From: Pseudohaliea rubra DSM 19751
GTDB lineage: Bacteria; Pseudomonadota; Gammaproteobacteria; Pseudomonadales; Halieaceae
NCBI RefSeq assembly: GCF_000764025.1
Contig: NZ_KN234745.1
Span: forward strand, 124,001 to 188,000
DNA length: 64,000 nt
Direction: 5' to 3'
Positions 23,758 through 32,104 of the stretch are shown piece after piece (the stretch's first letter is position 1; each line of letters starts with the position of its first letter). The notes beneath the pieces were generated by a model. The model ran no database searches. It had not been told where the DNA came from and saw only the letters and a program-made list of their open reading frames with translations. A program made the position numbers and the translations under genes.

Positions 23758-25218
23758 TCATCCCGATGGCAGCAGGCGGGCCCACTGATAAAGCGGTTCT
23801 GCGGCGAAGAAAAGCACGAGACACAGCAGGGACGTGATGCCGATGGCAAGCAGGCTGGGCAGCGGCGCCTCGCGCACACCCCGGAACTCGTCCCCGGGCG
23901 CCGGCTCGCGGAAAAAAGCCAGCAGTGGGATCTGCAGCAGATAGATGATGTTCAGCAGCGACGACAGCATCAGCACCGCCACCGCAAGCAGTTCGCCGGC
24001 CTCCAGGGCGCCGAGCACCAGGAACCACTTGCTCCAGGCGCCGGCGAAGGGCGGCAGGCCGATAATACTGAGGGCAGCGATGGTAAAAGCGGCGAAGGTA
24101 AAAGGCATTGTGCGGCCGACGCCGCTAAGTTCGCTGACCAGCGTCTTGTGCAGCGCCGTGTAGATTGCTCCGGCGCAGAAGAAGAGCGTGATCTTGCCGG
24201 CAGCATGAGTCACGATATGCATGGTCGCACCGATGACGCCGGAGGCCGTGGCAAGGGCGGCACCCAGAACAATATAGGAAAGCTGGCTCACTGTGGAATA
24301 GGCGAGCCTCGCCTTCAGGTTATCCTTGGTCATGGCGATGAGCGATGCCAGCACAATCGTACCGCTGGCAATCCAGACCAGCCACTGCTGGGCCCCGGAT
24401 TCGGCCAGCGTTTCCACGCCAAAGATATAAATCACCACTTTGAGGATGGTAAAGACACCGGCCTTTACGACGGCTACTGCGTGCAACAGGGCGGAAACGG
24501 GCGTCGGTGCCACCATGGCCGCCGGCAGCCAGCGGTGCACGGGCATCAGCCCGGCTTTCGCCGTGCCGAAGGCAAAGCATGCAAGCAGCACGCCCAGCGC
24601 AAGCGGCCCGGTGCCATCGAGGATTCCCCCCGGGGTGAAGTCCAGAGTCCCGGCCTGAACATAGGTCCAGATAACCGCCGGCAGCAGCAGCCCGATGGAG
24701 GTGGCGAGGAGAAGGCCCAGATAGACTCGCGCGGAACGCACCGTAGCCGCATCACCTTTATGGCTGACGAGCGGATAGGTGGAGATCGTGAGGATCTCGT
24801 AGAAGATAAACAGCGTTAGCAGGTTGCCAGCGAAAGCCACGCCGAGGGCCGCAAAGATCGCGACAGCGAAGGCTATATAGAAACGGGTCTGATGCTTCTC
24901 GCCGTTACCGCGCATGTAGCCGATCGAATAAATGGAATTGACAATCCACAGCGATGACGCAAGCGCGGCGAAGAGCATTCCCAGTGGTTCCACCTGGAAT
25001 GTGATGGCAAGGCCATCAAAGAGTGTTGTCACCTCAAGCCGTGGCCGGGCGCCAGCGAGCACCGGCGGCACGAGGCTCCATACGGTAAACGCCAGCACAC
25101 CGGCTGTGGTCAGCGTGACGGTTTCACGGAGATTCGGCTTGCTGCCCGCCAGCGAGATACCGGCGGCGCCGACCAGCGGCAGCAACAGAGCGACAAGCAT
25201 CAGCGATTCGAGATTCAT
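23758..25218 (-). CDS. Proton-conducting antiporter subunit, MrpD-type (second copy)
   Basis: A 486-residue membrane protein of the MrpD/NuoN-M-L family with about 14 helices. Key residues are Glu in TLFIFYEILTISTYPLV, Lys in FGTAKAGLMPVHRWLPAA, and Lys in AVAVVKAGVFTILKVV; His in MHIVTHAAGKITLFFCAG marks the discontinuous-helix region with its lysine. It moves protons or cations across the inner membrane as part of the Mrp-like complex. The start overlaps the previous subunit by 4 bases (ATGA). It is clearly paralogous to both neighbours but distinct in sequence. Confidence 0.9.
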   Translation of the reverse strand: MNLESLMLVALLLPLVGAAGISLAGSKPNLRETVTLTTAGVLAFTVWSLVPPVLAGARPRLEVTTLFDGLAITFQVEPLGMLFAALASSLWIVNSIYSIGYMRGNGEKHQTRFYIAFAVAIFAALGVAFAGNLLTLFIFYEILTISTYPLVSHKGDAATVRSARVYLGLLLATSIGLLLPAVIWTYVQAGTLDFTPGGILDGTGPLALGVLLACFAFGTAKAGLMPVHRWLPAAMVAPTPVSALLHAVAVVKAGVFTILKVVIYIFGVETLAESGAQQWLVWIASGTIVLASLIAMTKDNLKARLAYSTVSQLSYIVLGAALATASGVIGATMHIVTHAAGKITLFFCAGAIYTALHKTLVSELSGVGRTMPFTFAAFTIAALSIIGLPPFAGAWSKWFLVLGALEAGELLAVAVLMLSSLLNIIYLLQIPLLAFFREPAPGDEFRGVREAPLPSLLAIGITSLLCLVLFFAAEPLYQWARLLPSG

Positions 25219-26705
25219 GGCGCTTCACCGAGCAGTGTCATGCTTGCGGCCCGGGCCAGGCCGAGCGGCAGGCTGCTGTCGATACCGAACCAGAGATTGG
25301 CCAGGGTCACCAGCCACAAACTGGCCAGGATCATCGGTGGCGCCTCGCAAAGCTCCGGGGCTTCCTCAGGGCGCGGTTTGAAGTAGGCCGCTTCGACCAC
25401 CTTCCACACATAGACAACAGCGAGCAGCGATGACAGGAGCAGTGCCGCGGCGAGGAAATATCCAGGCACGCCGAACTCGAGGCAGGCCTGGATGAGGTAC
25501 CACTTGGAGACAAAGCCCACGGTGAGCGGCACTCCGATCATGGAAAGACCTGCCACCACGAAGGCGGCCATGGTCAGCGGCATGGCCCGGGCGCAGCCGG
25601 CAATAGCCGGAAGCTGCACACTGCCTGTGCGATGAGCGATGCAGACCACGGCCATAAACAATGCCCCTTTGATAAGGGCATGGTTGAACAGATGGACAAT
25701 GGCGCCCGTTAGCGCCAGCGGCGTCAGCAGTGCCACGCCGAGAAGAATGTAGCCTATCTGGGCCACCGACGAGTAGCCGAGCATCCGCTTCAGGTTCCGC
25801 TCGAAAACGGCAACGGTGGAGCCGACCAGGAACGCCACCACCGCCAGGGGGATGAAGAAGGCGCTTACCTGGGCGGCGTGCTCGGCCAGGTGCGGCAGGA
25901 ACACGACGAAATCAAAGCGGATCAGCACATAGAGGGCTGCCTTGGTCGCGCAGGCGGCCAGGAACACACTTACCGCGTGCGGTGCAAAGGCATAGGCGTT
26001 GGGCATCCAGGCATGCACCGGGAACATGGCGGCCTTCAATGCCAGCCCCATGGTAATAAAGCCGGCGGCAACCAGGACCGGGCGGAGCTCAGAGACCTCT
26101 CCAATGCGCAGGGCCATGTCGGCGAGATTCAGGGTGCCGGTCATCATGTAGATGAGGCCGACCCCGATGAGGTAGAAAGTGGCGCCCAGGGTGCCGAGGA
26201 TGATGTAGCGATGGGTGGCCATGAGGGCCCGCCGGTCGGGCCCTGCGGCGATAAGCACGTAGCTGGCCAGCGACGAGATCTCGAGGAATACAAACAGGTT
26301 GAAGGCATCGCCGGTCGTGACCATGCCGCAAAGCGCGGCCAACACAAGCAGCCAGGCGGCAAAGAACAGCGGCGCCCGCTCCTCACCGATCTCCCGATCG
26401 AGGCTGGCTTTGCCGAACACCAGGGCAACGGTAGAGGCGCCGCTGATGATCAGGAGCAGGAGCACCGAAAACTGATCAATGGCCAGCTCGATGCCATAGG
26501 GCGGCTGCCAGCCGCCCACGGCGTAGCTCAGGGCCCCGTCGGTGGCCACCTGTCCCGCAAGGGCGATCGCCAGAACAAAGGTCAGGGCACTGGTCGCCGT
26601 GCTTGCGGCCCAGGGGAGCGAACGCACGCGCAGAAGCGTCACCACCGGTGCCAGCAGAAGTGGCACCACGATCTGTAGCGCCGGCAGATGGTCCTCAATG
26701 CTCAT
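25215..26705 (-). CDS. mnhD: Mrp antiporter subunit D (first copy)
   Basis: A 496-residue subunit, the closest of the three to canonical MnhD/MrpD. The patterns FNLFVFLEISSLASYVLIA (conserved Glu), GLALKAAMFPVHAWMPNAYAFAP (Lys and the PVHAW motif) and ACATKAALYVLIRFDFV (Lys) are typical of proton-conducting subunits. It directly follows mnhC with a 4-base overlap, the normal C-D order of Mrp operons. Confidence 0.92.
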   Translation of the reverse strand: MSIEDHLPALQIVVPLLLAPVVTLLRVRSLPWAASTATSALTFVLAIALAGQVATDGALSYAVGGWQPPYGIELAIDQFSVLLLLIISGASTVALVFGKASLDREIGEERAPLFFAAWLLVLAALCGMVTTGDAFNLFVFLEISSLASYVLIAAGPDRRALMATHRYIILGTLGATFYLIGVGLIYMMTGTLNLADMALRIGEVSELRPVLVAAGFITMGLALKAAMFPVHAWMPNAYAFAPHAVSVFLAACATKAALYVLIRFDFVVFLPHLAEHAAQVSAFFIPLAVVAFLVGSTVAVFERNLKRMLGYSSVAQIGYILLGVALLTPLALTGAIVHLFNHALIKGALFMAVVCIAHRTGSVQLPAIAGCARAMPLTMAAFVVAGLSMIGVPLTVGFVSKWYLIQACLEFGVPGYFLAAALLLSSLLAVVYVWKVVEAAYFKPRPEEAPELCEAPPMILASLWLVTLANLWFGIDSSLPLGLARAASMTLLGEAP

Positions 26706-27061
26706 GAGCCGACGTCCTGGGCCTTGATGTCGTCCTCTTCTACGCTGCCGTACTCCTCACGGATGCGCACAACCACCGCCAGGCCGAGGGCCGTGGTGGC
26801 AATGCCGACGACAATGGCTGTGAGAATGAGCACCTGGGGCAAGGGGTTGGAGAAGATCCGTTCCGTGTTGCCGTTGAGGAAAATCGGCGCCGTACCACCT
26901 TCGACCTTGTTCATGGAGATGTAGAGCAGGAAGACCGCGCCCTGGAAGATCGACAGACCGATGAGCTGCTTGACGAGGTTGGTCTTGGCAATCACGGCGT
27001 AAAGCCCGATAACCAGCAGCACAGCGAATACCCAGTAATTGAAGTAAGCAAGGATAGCCAT
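26702..27061 (-). CDS. mnhC: Mrp antiporter subunit C (NuoK-like)
   Basis: A 119-residue protein with three helices, related to NuoK. The features are YWVFAVLLVIGLYAVIAKTNLVKQLIGLSIFQGAVFLLY, the buried glutamate-bearing region, and VLILTAIVVGIATTALGLAVVVRIREEYG near the C-terminus. It lies between mnhB and mnhD, as in other Mrp clusters, and overlaps mnhD by 4 bases. Confidence 0.92.
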   Translation of the reverse strand: MAILAYFNYWVFAVLLVIGLYAVIAKTNLVKQLIGLSIFQGAVFLLYISMNKVEGGTAPIFLNGNTERIFSNPLPQVLILTAIVVGIATTALGLAVVVRIREEYGSVEEDDIKAQDVGS

Positions 27062-27070
27062 GATCGGATC

Positions 27071-28066
27071 TCAGCGACTGGCGCGACGGGCAAAGGCATG
27101 GAATACGGATATGAGCACGCCGGTCACGGTAATGCCGACCCCCAACTCGATGAGCAGCAGGCCCAGGTGCTGGCCCGCGGAGGGGACGGTGGCGAGCACG
27201 GAGTAGTCGAGAAAGTTACCCCCGAGCAGGACACAGGCGAGGCCAACACCCCCATAGAGGAGCGCCCCGCCGGCAACCATAAGGCGCAAAAGCCACTCCG
27301 GCAGGAGTTCACGGCCGCGATCGTCACCCTCGAGCAGTGAATAGAGAATAATTGCCGCGGCCGCTATGGCGCCCGCCTGGAACCCCCCCCCGGGGCTGTA
27401 CTCACCATGGAACTGCACGTAGAGGGCGAAGAGCATGATAAGAGGCACCATACCCCGGCCGACGATGCGGGGTATCAGATGATGACGCAGGGAGCGCTGC
27501 CGCGCGTCGAGCTCCGCGCCGGAAAGCTCTACCAGCGAATGGCGCACACCTAGAATGGACATGACCCCGATACCTGCAGTGAATACGACGAAAACCTCGC
27601 CGAGGGTATCAAAGCCCCGGAAGGAGCCGAGAACCGCAGTGACGACGTTGGGGATGTCGATGAGTGGCAGCGTATTGGCGAGGTACCAGGGCGCAACGTG
27701 CTGGTGAACGGGAGCGCTGCCATCGCCGATGTGCGGGTTCTCAAGGCTGGCGTAAAACAGCAGGCTGGCGGTGGCGAAGGAGACCCCTAGCGCCAGCCAG
27801 CGGCCGCCCGGGCTTACGGTGTGTCGCGCTTCCTCCTTGCCCGTCAGGGCCAGCGCGCCCAGGAAAAGCACTGTTGCCACCCCGGCACCGACGGCGGCCT
27901 CGGTAAGAGCGACGTCCGCGGCATCGAGGAGGAAGAAATTGACAGCCATGAGCAGGGAAAAAATCCCCGATAACATGACCGCCGCGAACAGATCCTCGCT
28001 GCGCACGATGGCCAGCGCCACAATGACCAGCAGGATAAGCAGGAACACTCCGAAGATCAGCGTCAC
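27071..28066 (-). CDS. mnhB: Fused DUF4040 (MrpA C-terminal/MbhD-like) and MnhB subunit
   Basis: A 331-residue protein starting at a GTG that overlaps the mnhG stop (GTGA); the frame above this GTG is antisense-like. The N-terminal part (about residues 1-85, TLIFGVFLLILLVIVALAIV then LTEAAVGAGVATVLFLGALALTG) matches the DUF4040 segment found at the C-terminus of MrpA or as MbhD. The C-terminal part matches MnhB (GRGMVPLIMLFALYVQFHGEYSPGGGFQAGA). This joining of MrpA-tail and MrpB replaces the large MnhA of classical operons, whose antiporter-like N-terminal part is missing here. Confidence 0.88.
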   Translation of the reverse strand: MTLIFGVFLLILLVIVALAIVRSEDLFAAVMLSGIFSLLMAVNFFLLDAADVALTEAAVGAGVATVLFLGALALTGKEEARHTVSPGGRWLALGVSFATASLLFYASLENPHIGDGSAPVHQHVAPWYLANTLPLIDIPNVVTAVLGSFRGFDTLGEVFVVFTAGIGVMSILGVRHSLVELSGAELDARQRSLRHHLIPRIVGRGMVPLIMLFALYVQFHGEYSPGGGFQAGAIAAAAIILYSLLEGDDRGRELLPEWLLRLMVAGGALLYGGVGLACVLLGGNFLDYSVLATVPSAGQHLGLLLIELGVGITVTGVLISVFHAFARRASR

Positions 28067-28410
28067 GCGTGCCCCTCCCCTTCGCTGTCCGTAGCGCCGC
28101 TTTCGTCGCTGACGACCGCGGGACGGTAGCCGGAAACAAGCGCCGCATTGCCCAGTGCGTAGGCCGCCGTCGGCGCTGTGACGGCAAGAAAAACGAGAAT
28201 CACGGCAAGCTTGAACAGGGCCAGACTCCAGCCGGCCTGCAGCGCCAGCCCCGCGAGCACCAGCAGCGGCCCCGCAGTGTCGGTGATGCTCGCCGCATGC
28301 ATGCGCGTGTACAGGTCCGGCAGACGCAGCACACCGACACCACCGACGAAGACACAAAAACCGCCCGCAGCAAGCAGGGCGAAACTGATCATGTCGATCA
28401 CGCTGGCCAT
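28063..28410 (-). CDS. mnhG: Mrp antiporter subunit G
   Basis: A 115-residue protein from MASVIDMISF, with helices FALLAAGGFCVFVGGVGVLRL and GPLLVLAGLALQAG and the family pattern LPDLYTRMHAASITDTAGPL. The upstream in-frame extension is rejected because it overlaps the mnhF gene. It starts 4 bases after the mnhF stop. Confidence 0.92.
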   Translation of the reverse strand: MASVIDMISFALLAAGGFCVFVGGVGVLRLPDLYTRMHAASITDTAGPLLVLAGLALQAGWSLALFKLAVILVFLAVTAPTAAYALGNAALVSGYRPAVVSDESGATDSEGEGHA

Positions 28411-28414
28411 GGCG

Positions 28415-28696
28415 CTAACGTCCCTGACGCTCGTAGCGCTGGCGGATTTCGCGGGATTGGAAAAACTGCAGCACGGCAAGCACCCCGATAAAGTTGATGG
28501 CCGCATAAGCGAGCGCGAGATCGAGGAAGTCCGGGCGCCCGAGCATGAAAGCCGTTACCGCCAGAAAGAGTACGGTCTTGGTCCCGAACATGTTGACGGC
28601 CAGCACCCGGTCGTAGAGTGACGGGCCCAGCAGCGCCCGCGCGAGCGCGAGAGCCATGGTGGCAATGAGTGCAAAGAGCACCGGATAGAAAATCAT
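28415..28696 (-). CDS. mnhF: Mrp antiporter subunit F
   Basis: A 93-residue three-helix protein. The pattern LLGPSLYDRVLAVNMFGTKTVLFLAV with the conserved Asp-Arg-Val of MnhF/PhaF is clear, followed by DLALAYAAINFIGVLAVLQF. It overlaps mnhE by 4 bases. Confidence 0.92.
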   Translation of the reverse strand: MIFYPVLFALIATMALALARALLGPSLYDRVLAVNMFGTKTVLFLAVTAFMLGRPDFLDLALAYAAINFIGVLAVLQFFQSREIRQRYERQGR

Positions 28697-29166
28697 GCGC
28701 TGGCCTCCAGGGCGCTTGCGCGACGATCCATCTCTCCGCTGCGCAAAGCCTCGGCACCGGCCCGCTCCAGAGCGTGCACGAGCATCGTCTCACCGTCCAC
28801 GTCCAGCGTCAGCGTCCCCGGCGTCAGGGTGATCGAATTGCCGTAGATGACTTTGCACAGCTGGGAACGCTGGGTGGCCCGGAGGCGAAAGAGCACCGGA
28901 TCCAGGGCCATGCGCGGGCTCAGGACTACCCGCATCACCTGTAGATTGGCGAGCACGACTTCCTTGAGCAGCCAGGGAAGATAGGCGAGCAGGTGCAGAG
29001 GGCGCAGCGCGGGGCCTGCATCTTCCTCCACGCGGTGCATGCGGCTGGCGAGCCAGACACAGAGCAGGCAGGACACGACGCCGAGGCCGAGCACGAGCGG
29101 CTTCATCAGTCCGGACAACAACAGCCAGACCAGAGCAAAGACAAGGAACAGGCCCAGGGCGCGCAT
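28693..29166 (-). CDS. mnhE: Mrp antiporter subunit E
   Basis: A 157-residue protein with two N-terminal helices (LGLFLVFALVWLLLSGLMKPLVLGLGVVSCLLCVW, shown here as one hydrophobic block) and a cytoplasmic domain. ITLTPGTLTLDVDGETMLVHAL is the characteristic MnhE segment. It is the first gene of the nine-gene operon mnhE-F-G-(DUF4040-B)-C-D-D'-small-D''. Confidence 0.92.
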   Translation of the reverse strand: MRALGLFLVFALVWLLLSGLMKPLVLGLGVVSCLLCVWLASRMHRVEEDAGPALRPLHLLAYLPWLLKEVVLANLQVMRVVLSPRMALDPVLFRLRATQRSQLCKVIYGNSITLTPGTLTLDVDGETMLVHALERAGAEALRSGEMDRRASALEASA

Positions 29167-29239
29167 CAGTGATCCAGCCGATCTTGCAGGGAGGGCCGCG
29201 AGTGCATGACTGAAGTGCCTCTCATCCGAAAGGGGTGCA

Positions 29240-29267
29240 ATGGTAGCGATTTTTCGCGAGGAGTCCA
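29240..29267 (-). promoter_or_regulatory. Possible sigma70 promoter of the antiporter operon
   Basis: On the minus strand TGGACT (29262-29267) and TACCAT (29240-29245) are spaced by 16 bases, each matching 4 of 6 consensus positions, about 75 bases above the mnhE start. It lies in the 145-base gap between mnhE and dnaQ, which otherwise shows nothing. Confidence 0.35.
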
Positions 29268-29311
29268 GACGTCCTGTCGCGGGAGTACCACAGAGACGCC
29301 GACGACGGGCC

Positions 29312-30025
29312 TCAGGCCCGGCGCCAGGCTACCTGGCCACCGCTGGCGTGTGCTATCACGTCAAGGGTTGCTTCATGCGCGGCAAGCTCAGCTGCGCTCG
29401 GTCCGATGACCGGCAGCCGCGGCCGGTCAGCCGGCAGCCGGCGCGGCTCGGCGCCACTGCGCTGCCCTTCCCCGCCGCGGCTCGACGCCTCGAGCTCGAA
29501 GGTCGTCTGGCCACCGGTCATGGCCAGGTAGACGTCGGCGAGAATCTCGGCATCAAGCAGAGCGCCATGCAGCTCCCGGGAAGCGTTGTCGACATCGTAG
29601 CGTTGACACAGGCTGTCGAGATTGTTGCGCTGCCCGGGATGTCTGTCCCTGGCCATAAGCAACGTGTCTACGATACGGCAGCGCGCGGCAAGCCCGGCTT
29701 CCCCGCCGTCCACGCGGCGCAGCTCGCTGTCGAGGAAACCAACATCGAAGGGCGCGTTATGTATCACCAGCTCCGCGCCCTCAATGAAGGCTAGAAAGGC
29801 CTCGGCAACGCGGGAGAAGACCGGTTTGTCGGCCAGGAATTCGTTGGTGATGCCGTGTACTTCGATGGCGCCCGGATCGACCTCCCGCTCCGGATTGACG
29901 TACTGGTGAAAATGGCGACCCGTGAGTCGGCGGTTGAGCACCTCGACGCATCCGATCTCGATCACCCGGTGACCCTGGCTCACTTCCAGCCCCGTAGTCT
30001 CCGTGTCCAGTACCACCTGTCTCAT
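29312..30025 (-). CDS. dnaQ: DNA polymerase III epsilon subunit (3'-5' exonuclease)
   Basis: A 237-residue proofreading exonuclease. The start [12 protein letters not shown] is the conserved N-terminus; an upstream in-frame ATG is antisense to rnhA. DEDDh motifs: DTETTG (Exo I), [13 protein letters not shown] (Exo II) and [15 protein letters not shown] (Exo III with catalytic His). The residues after about 180 form the short alpha-subunit-binding tail. It overlaps rnhA by 4 bases (ATGA), a pairing usual in gammaproteobacteria, though there the two genes are often divergent. Confidence 0.96.
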   Translation of the reverse strand: MRQVVLDTETTGLEVSQGHRVIEIGCVEVLNRRLTGRHFHQYVNPEREVDPGAIEVHGITNEFLADKPVFSRVAEAFLAFIEGAELVIHNAPFDVGFLDSELRRVDGGEAGLAARCRIVDTLLMARDRHPGQRNNLDSLCQRYDVDNASRELHGALLDAEILADVYLAMTGGQTTFELEASSRGGEGQRSGAEPRRLPADRPRLPVIGPSAAELAAHEATLDVIAHASGGQVAWRRA

Positions 30026-30468
30026 GGCGCATCCTTCTTCAACTGGTCGATACCGCGATTGGCGAGCGCGTCGGCACGCTCGTTGCCTTCGTGGCCGCTG
30101 TGGCCTTTTACCCACTCCCAATGCACCCGATGTCGCCGGGCCTCAGCGTCAAGGGCCTGCCAGAGCTCGGCGTTCTTGACGGGTTTCCTGCCCGCTGTCC
30201 GCCAGCCCCGGGCCTTCCAGGCCGGCAGCCACTCTGTGAGCCCCTTCATGACATAAGTGGAATCGGTGGTGAGGGTCACTTCGCAGGGCTCCCGCAGGGC
30301 CTTGAGCCCCTCAATTGCTGCGCGCAGCTCCATGCGGTTGTTGGTGGTGGCGGGCTCACCGCCGCAGAGCTCGAGCTCGCGGTCCCCGTAGCGCAGCAGC
30401 ACACCCCAGCCGCCGGGCCCCGGGTTGCCGCGGCAGGCCCCGTCGGTGAATAGTGCGACGCGCTTCAC
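30022..30468 (-). CDS. rnhA: Ribonuclease HI
   Basis: A 148-residue enzyme that cuts the RNA strand of RNA:DNA hybrids. All four acidic residues are visible: [17 protein letters not shown] (Asp), [10 protein letters not shown] (Glu), [10 protein letters not shown] (Asp) and the [10 protein letters not shown] segment (Asp), plus the catalytic-loop histidine in KGHSGHEGN. The size is that of E. coli RNase HI (155). Its start overlaps the methyltransferase stop by 4 bases. Confidence 0.96.
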   Translation of the reverse strand: MKRVALFTDGACRGNPGPGGWGVLLRYGDRELELCGGEPATTNNRMELRAAIEGLKALREPCEVTLTTDSTYVMKGLTEWLPAWKARGWRTAGRKPVKNAELWQALDAEARRHRVHWEWVKGHSGHEGNERADALANRGIDQLKKDAP

Positions 30469-31250
30469 GCGGCGATGTCACTGCCCTGGCGCCGAGGTTG
30501 CCGCGGCATACCCCCGGGCGATGCCGCCGGTTTCGGTACCAGGCCGATGAGGCGCCGCGGGACACCCCTGCGTTCCGCGGTCCGGCGGATATTCGGTACT
30601 TCCTTGATCGCGTGAGCGATGTACAGCGAGCCGCCGGGAAGATTCCGCCGCATCGCCCAGCCATCCAGCCTGCCCACGGTGGGGCGGAGTTTTTCGCCGC
30701 CCCAGAGCGGCAACGGGCAGATGTGGTGGAACTGCTCCAGTTCGCAGCCCACCAGATGGAGCCAGTCCGTGAGACGTCCCTGGCTGACCGGGCGCAGCGC
30801 ACGCCAGGGACCACGGCGCAAGAGCCCGCGAGCGCGCTGGGAGACGCCGAGGAGGCTGGCCGGGTTGAAACCGACGACAAGGAGGTGCCCGTGCGGGGTG
30901 AGCACGCGCTGCATCTCCCGGAGACACTGGTGCGGTGTAGCGCAGAAGTCGAGCGTGTGCAGCGCCACGACCATATCGACACTATCACTCTCCAGGGGCA
31001 GCTCGCCGCAGTGGCAGACCAGATCGACCCCGTCGGCACGTTCCTCGCCGGCAAGGATGCGGTGGTTGATGGGGCTCGGGCCGAGCAGGCTGCGGAAGGG
31101 CAAGGGGCCGAGCTGCAGCGTGTGATAGCCGAAGGCGACATCCAGGAGAGGTCGCAGCCGTTCGCGCAGCGCAGCGTAAAGAAACGCTCCGCCGTCGCGC
31201 GCGTACCAGGTTTCCAGTTGCTGGGAAATCTCGCTAAACTCGCGGGTCAT
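30465..31250 (-). CDS. Class I SAM-dependent methyltransferase of the rnhA-gloB locus
   Basis: A 261-residue protein starting [10 protein letters not shown]. It has a UbiE-like fold; motif I is degenerate ([14 protein letters not shown] rather than DxGxGxG), but the acidic [21 protein letters not shown] segment and [14 protein letters not shown] strand are typical. This gene stands between rnhA and gloB in many gammaproteobacteria; its substrate is unknown. The methyltransferase, rnhA and dnaQ are each joined by 4-base overlaps. It is divergent from gloB over an 81-base gap. Confidence 0.88.
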   Translation of the reverse strand: MTREFSEISQQLETWYARDGGAFLYAALRERLRPLLDVAFGYHTLQLGPLPFRSLLGPSPINHRILAGEERADGVDLVCHCGELPLESDSVDMVVALHTLDFCATPHQCLREMQRVLTPHGHLLVVGFNPASLLGVSQRARGLLRRGPWRALRPVSQGRLTDWLHLVGCELEQFHHICPLPLWGGEKLRPTVGRLDGWAMRRNLPGGSLYIAHAIKEVPNIRRTAERRGVPRRLIGLVPKPAASPGGMPRQPRRQGSDIAA

Positions 31251-31331
31251 CCGGGTACCACGTGCTGGCCAGATCCAAAGGGTAGCCAGCGCGGGACACC
31301 TTTGGCAACCGCTTTCTCCGCGAGGGATCCT

Positions 31332-32102
31332 ATGACAACGCTTGAGCCCCTGCGCGCTTTTAATGACAACTACATCTGGCTTTACGACAACGGCGCCGGC
31401 AGGGGCTTCGTAGTGGACCCGGGAGATCCGGGGCCGGTGCGCGCCGCCCTCGACAGCCGCGGTCTTGTCCTGGACGCGATCCTCGTTACCCATCACCATT
31501 TTGACCACGTCGGCGGCGTCGACGCCCTGAAGGCCGAGACCGGCTGCACGGTCTACGGCCCCGACAATACCGCGCTGCCTTTCACCGATCGACGCCTCGG
31601 CGACGGCGACCGGCTCACGGTGCTCGGCCTCGCCTTCGAGGTGCTGGCCGTGCCCGGCCATACCCTGGACCACATCGCCTATTTTTCTCCGGCGCCCACA
31701 CCGGTGCTCTTTTGCGGTGATACGCTTTTCGCCGGCGGCTGCGGCAGACTCTTTGAGGGAACGCCGGCCATGATGCATGCCTCGCTGCAGCGGCTGGCGG
31801 CCCTGCCGGAGGATACCGCCGTCTACTGCGCTCACGAGTACACCGAGGCGAATCTCGCCTTTGCCAGCGCCGCCGAGCCCGGCAATGAAGCGCTGGCAAC
31901 GCGGGTCGAGCAGGTGCGCAGCCTGCGCGAACGCGACGAGCCTACGCTACCCTCCTCCCTTGCCCTGGAGCGGCGCACGAACCCCTTCCTGCGGCCCGAT
32001 GCCGAGGGCATTCTTGCCGGGCTGTGTGCGGCCGGTCAGACGCCCGCGGAAGACAGCATCGGCCGCTTCGCCCAGCTGCGCGCCTGGAAGGATAATTTCT
32101 GA
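31332..32102 (+). CDS. gloB: Hydroxyacylglutathione hydrolase (glyoxalase II)
   Basis: A 256-residue MBL-fold enzyme that hydrolyses S-D-lactoylglutathione. The start MTTLEPLRAFNDNYIW is the conserved N-terminus; the longer open frame upstream is antisense to the methyltransferase gene. The binuclear metal motif is THHHFDHVGG, with VPGHTLDHIAYF, FCGDTLFAGGCGRLFEG and the late CAHEYTEANLAFA. The C-terminal glutathione-binding basic segment (LALERRTNPFLR) is present. The mltD gene starts 2 bases after its stop. Confidence 0.95.
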   Translation: MTTLEPLRAFNDNYIWLYDNGAGRGFVVDPGDPGPVRAALDSRGLVLDAILVTHHHFDHVGGVDALKAETGCTVYGPDNTALPFTDRRLGDGDRLTVLGLAFEVLAVPGHTLDHIAYFSPAPTPVLFCGDTLFAGGCGRLFEGTPAMMHASLQRLAALPEDTAVYCAHEYTEANLAFASAAEPGNEALATRVEQVRSLRERDEPTLPSSLALERRTNPFLRPDAEGILAGLCAAGQTPAEDSIGRFAQLRAWKDNF

Positions 32103-32104
32103 CC

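Noticed and set aside
21815-29166. Complex I or membrane hydrogenase operon
   Set aside because: No NuoB/C/D/H/I-like or NiFe subunits are present; all large subunits are antiporter-type.
29167-29311. tRNA gene in the gap next to dnaQ
   Set aside because: A tRNA is common near rnhA-dnaQ in gammaproteobacteria, but no cloverleaf, T-loop GTTCGA or CCA end is visible on either strand.
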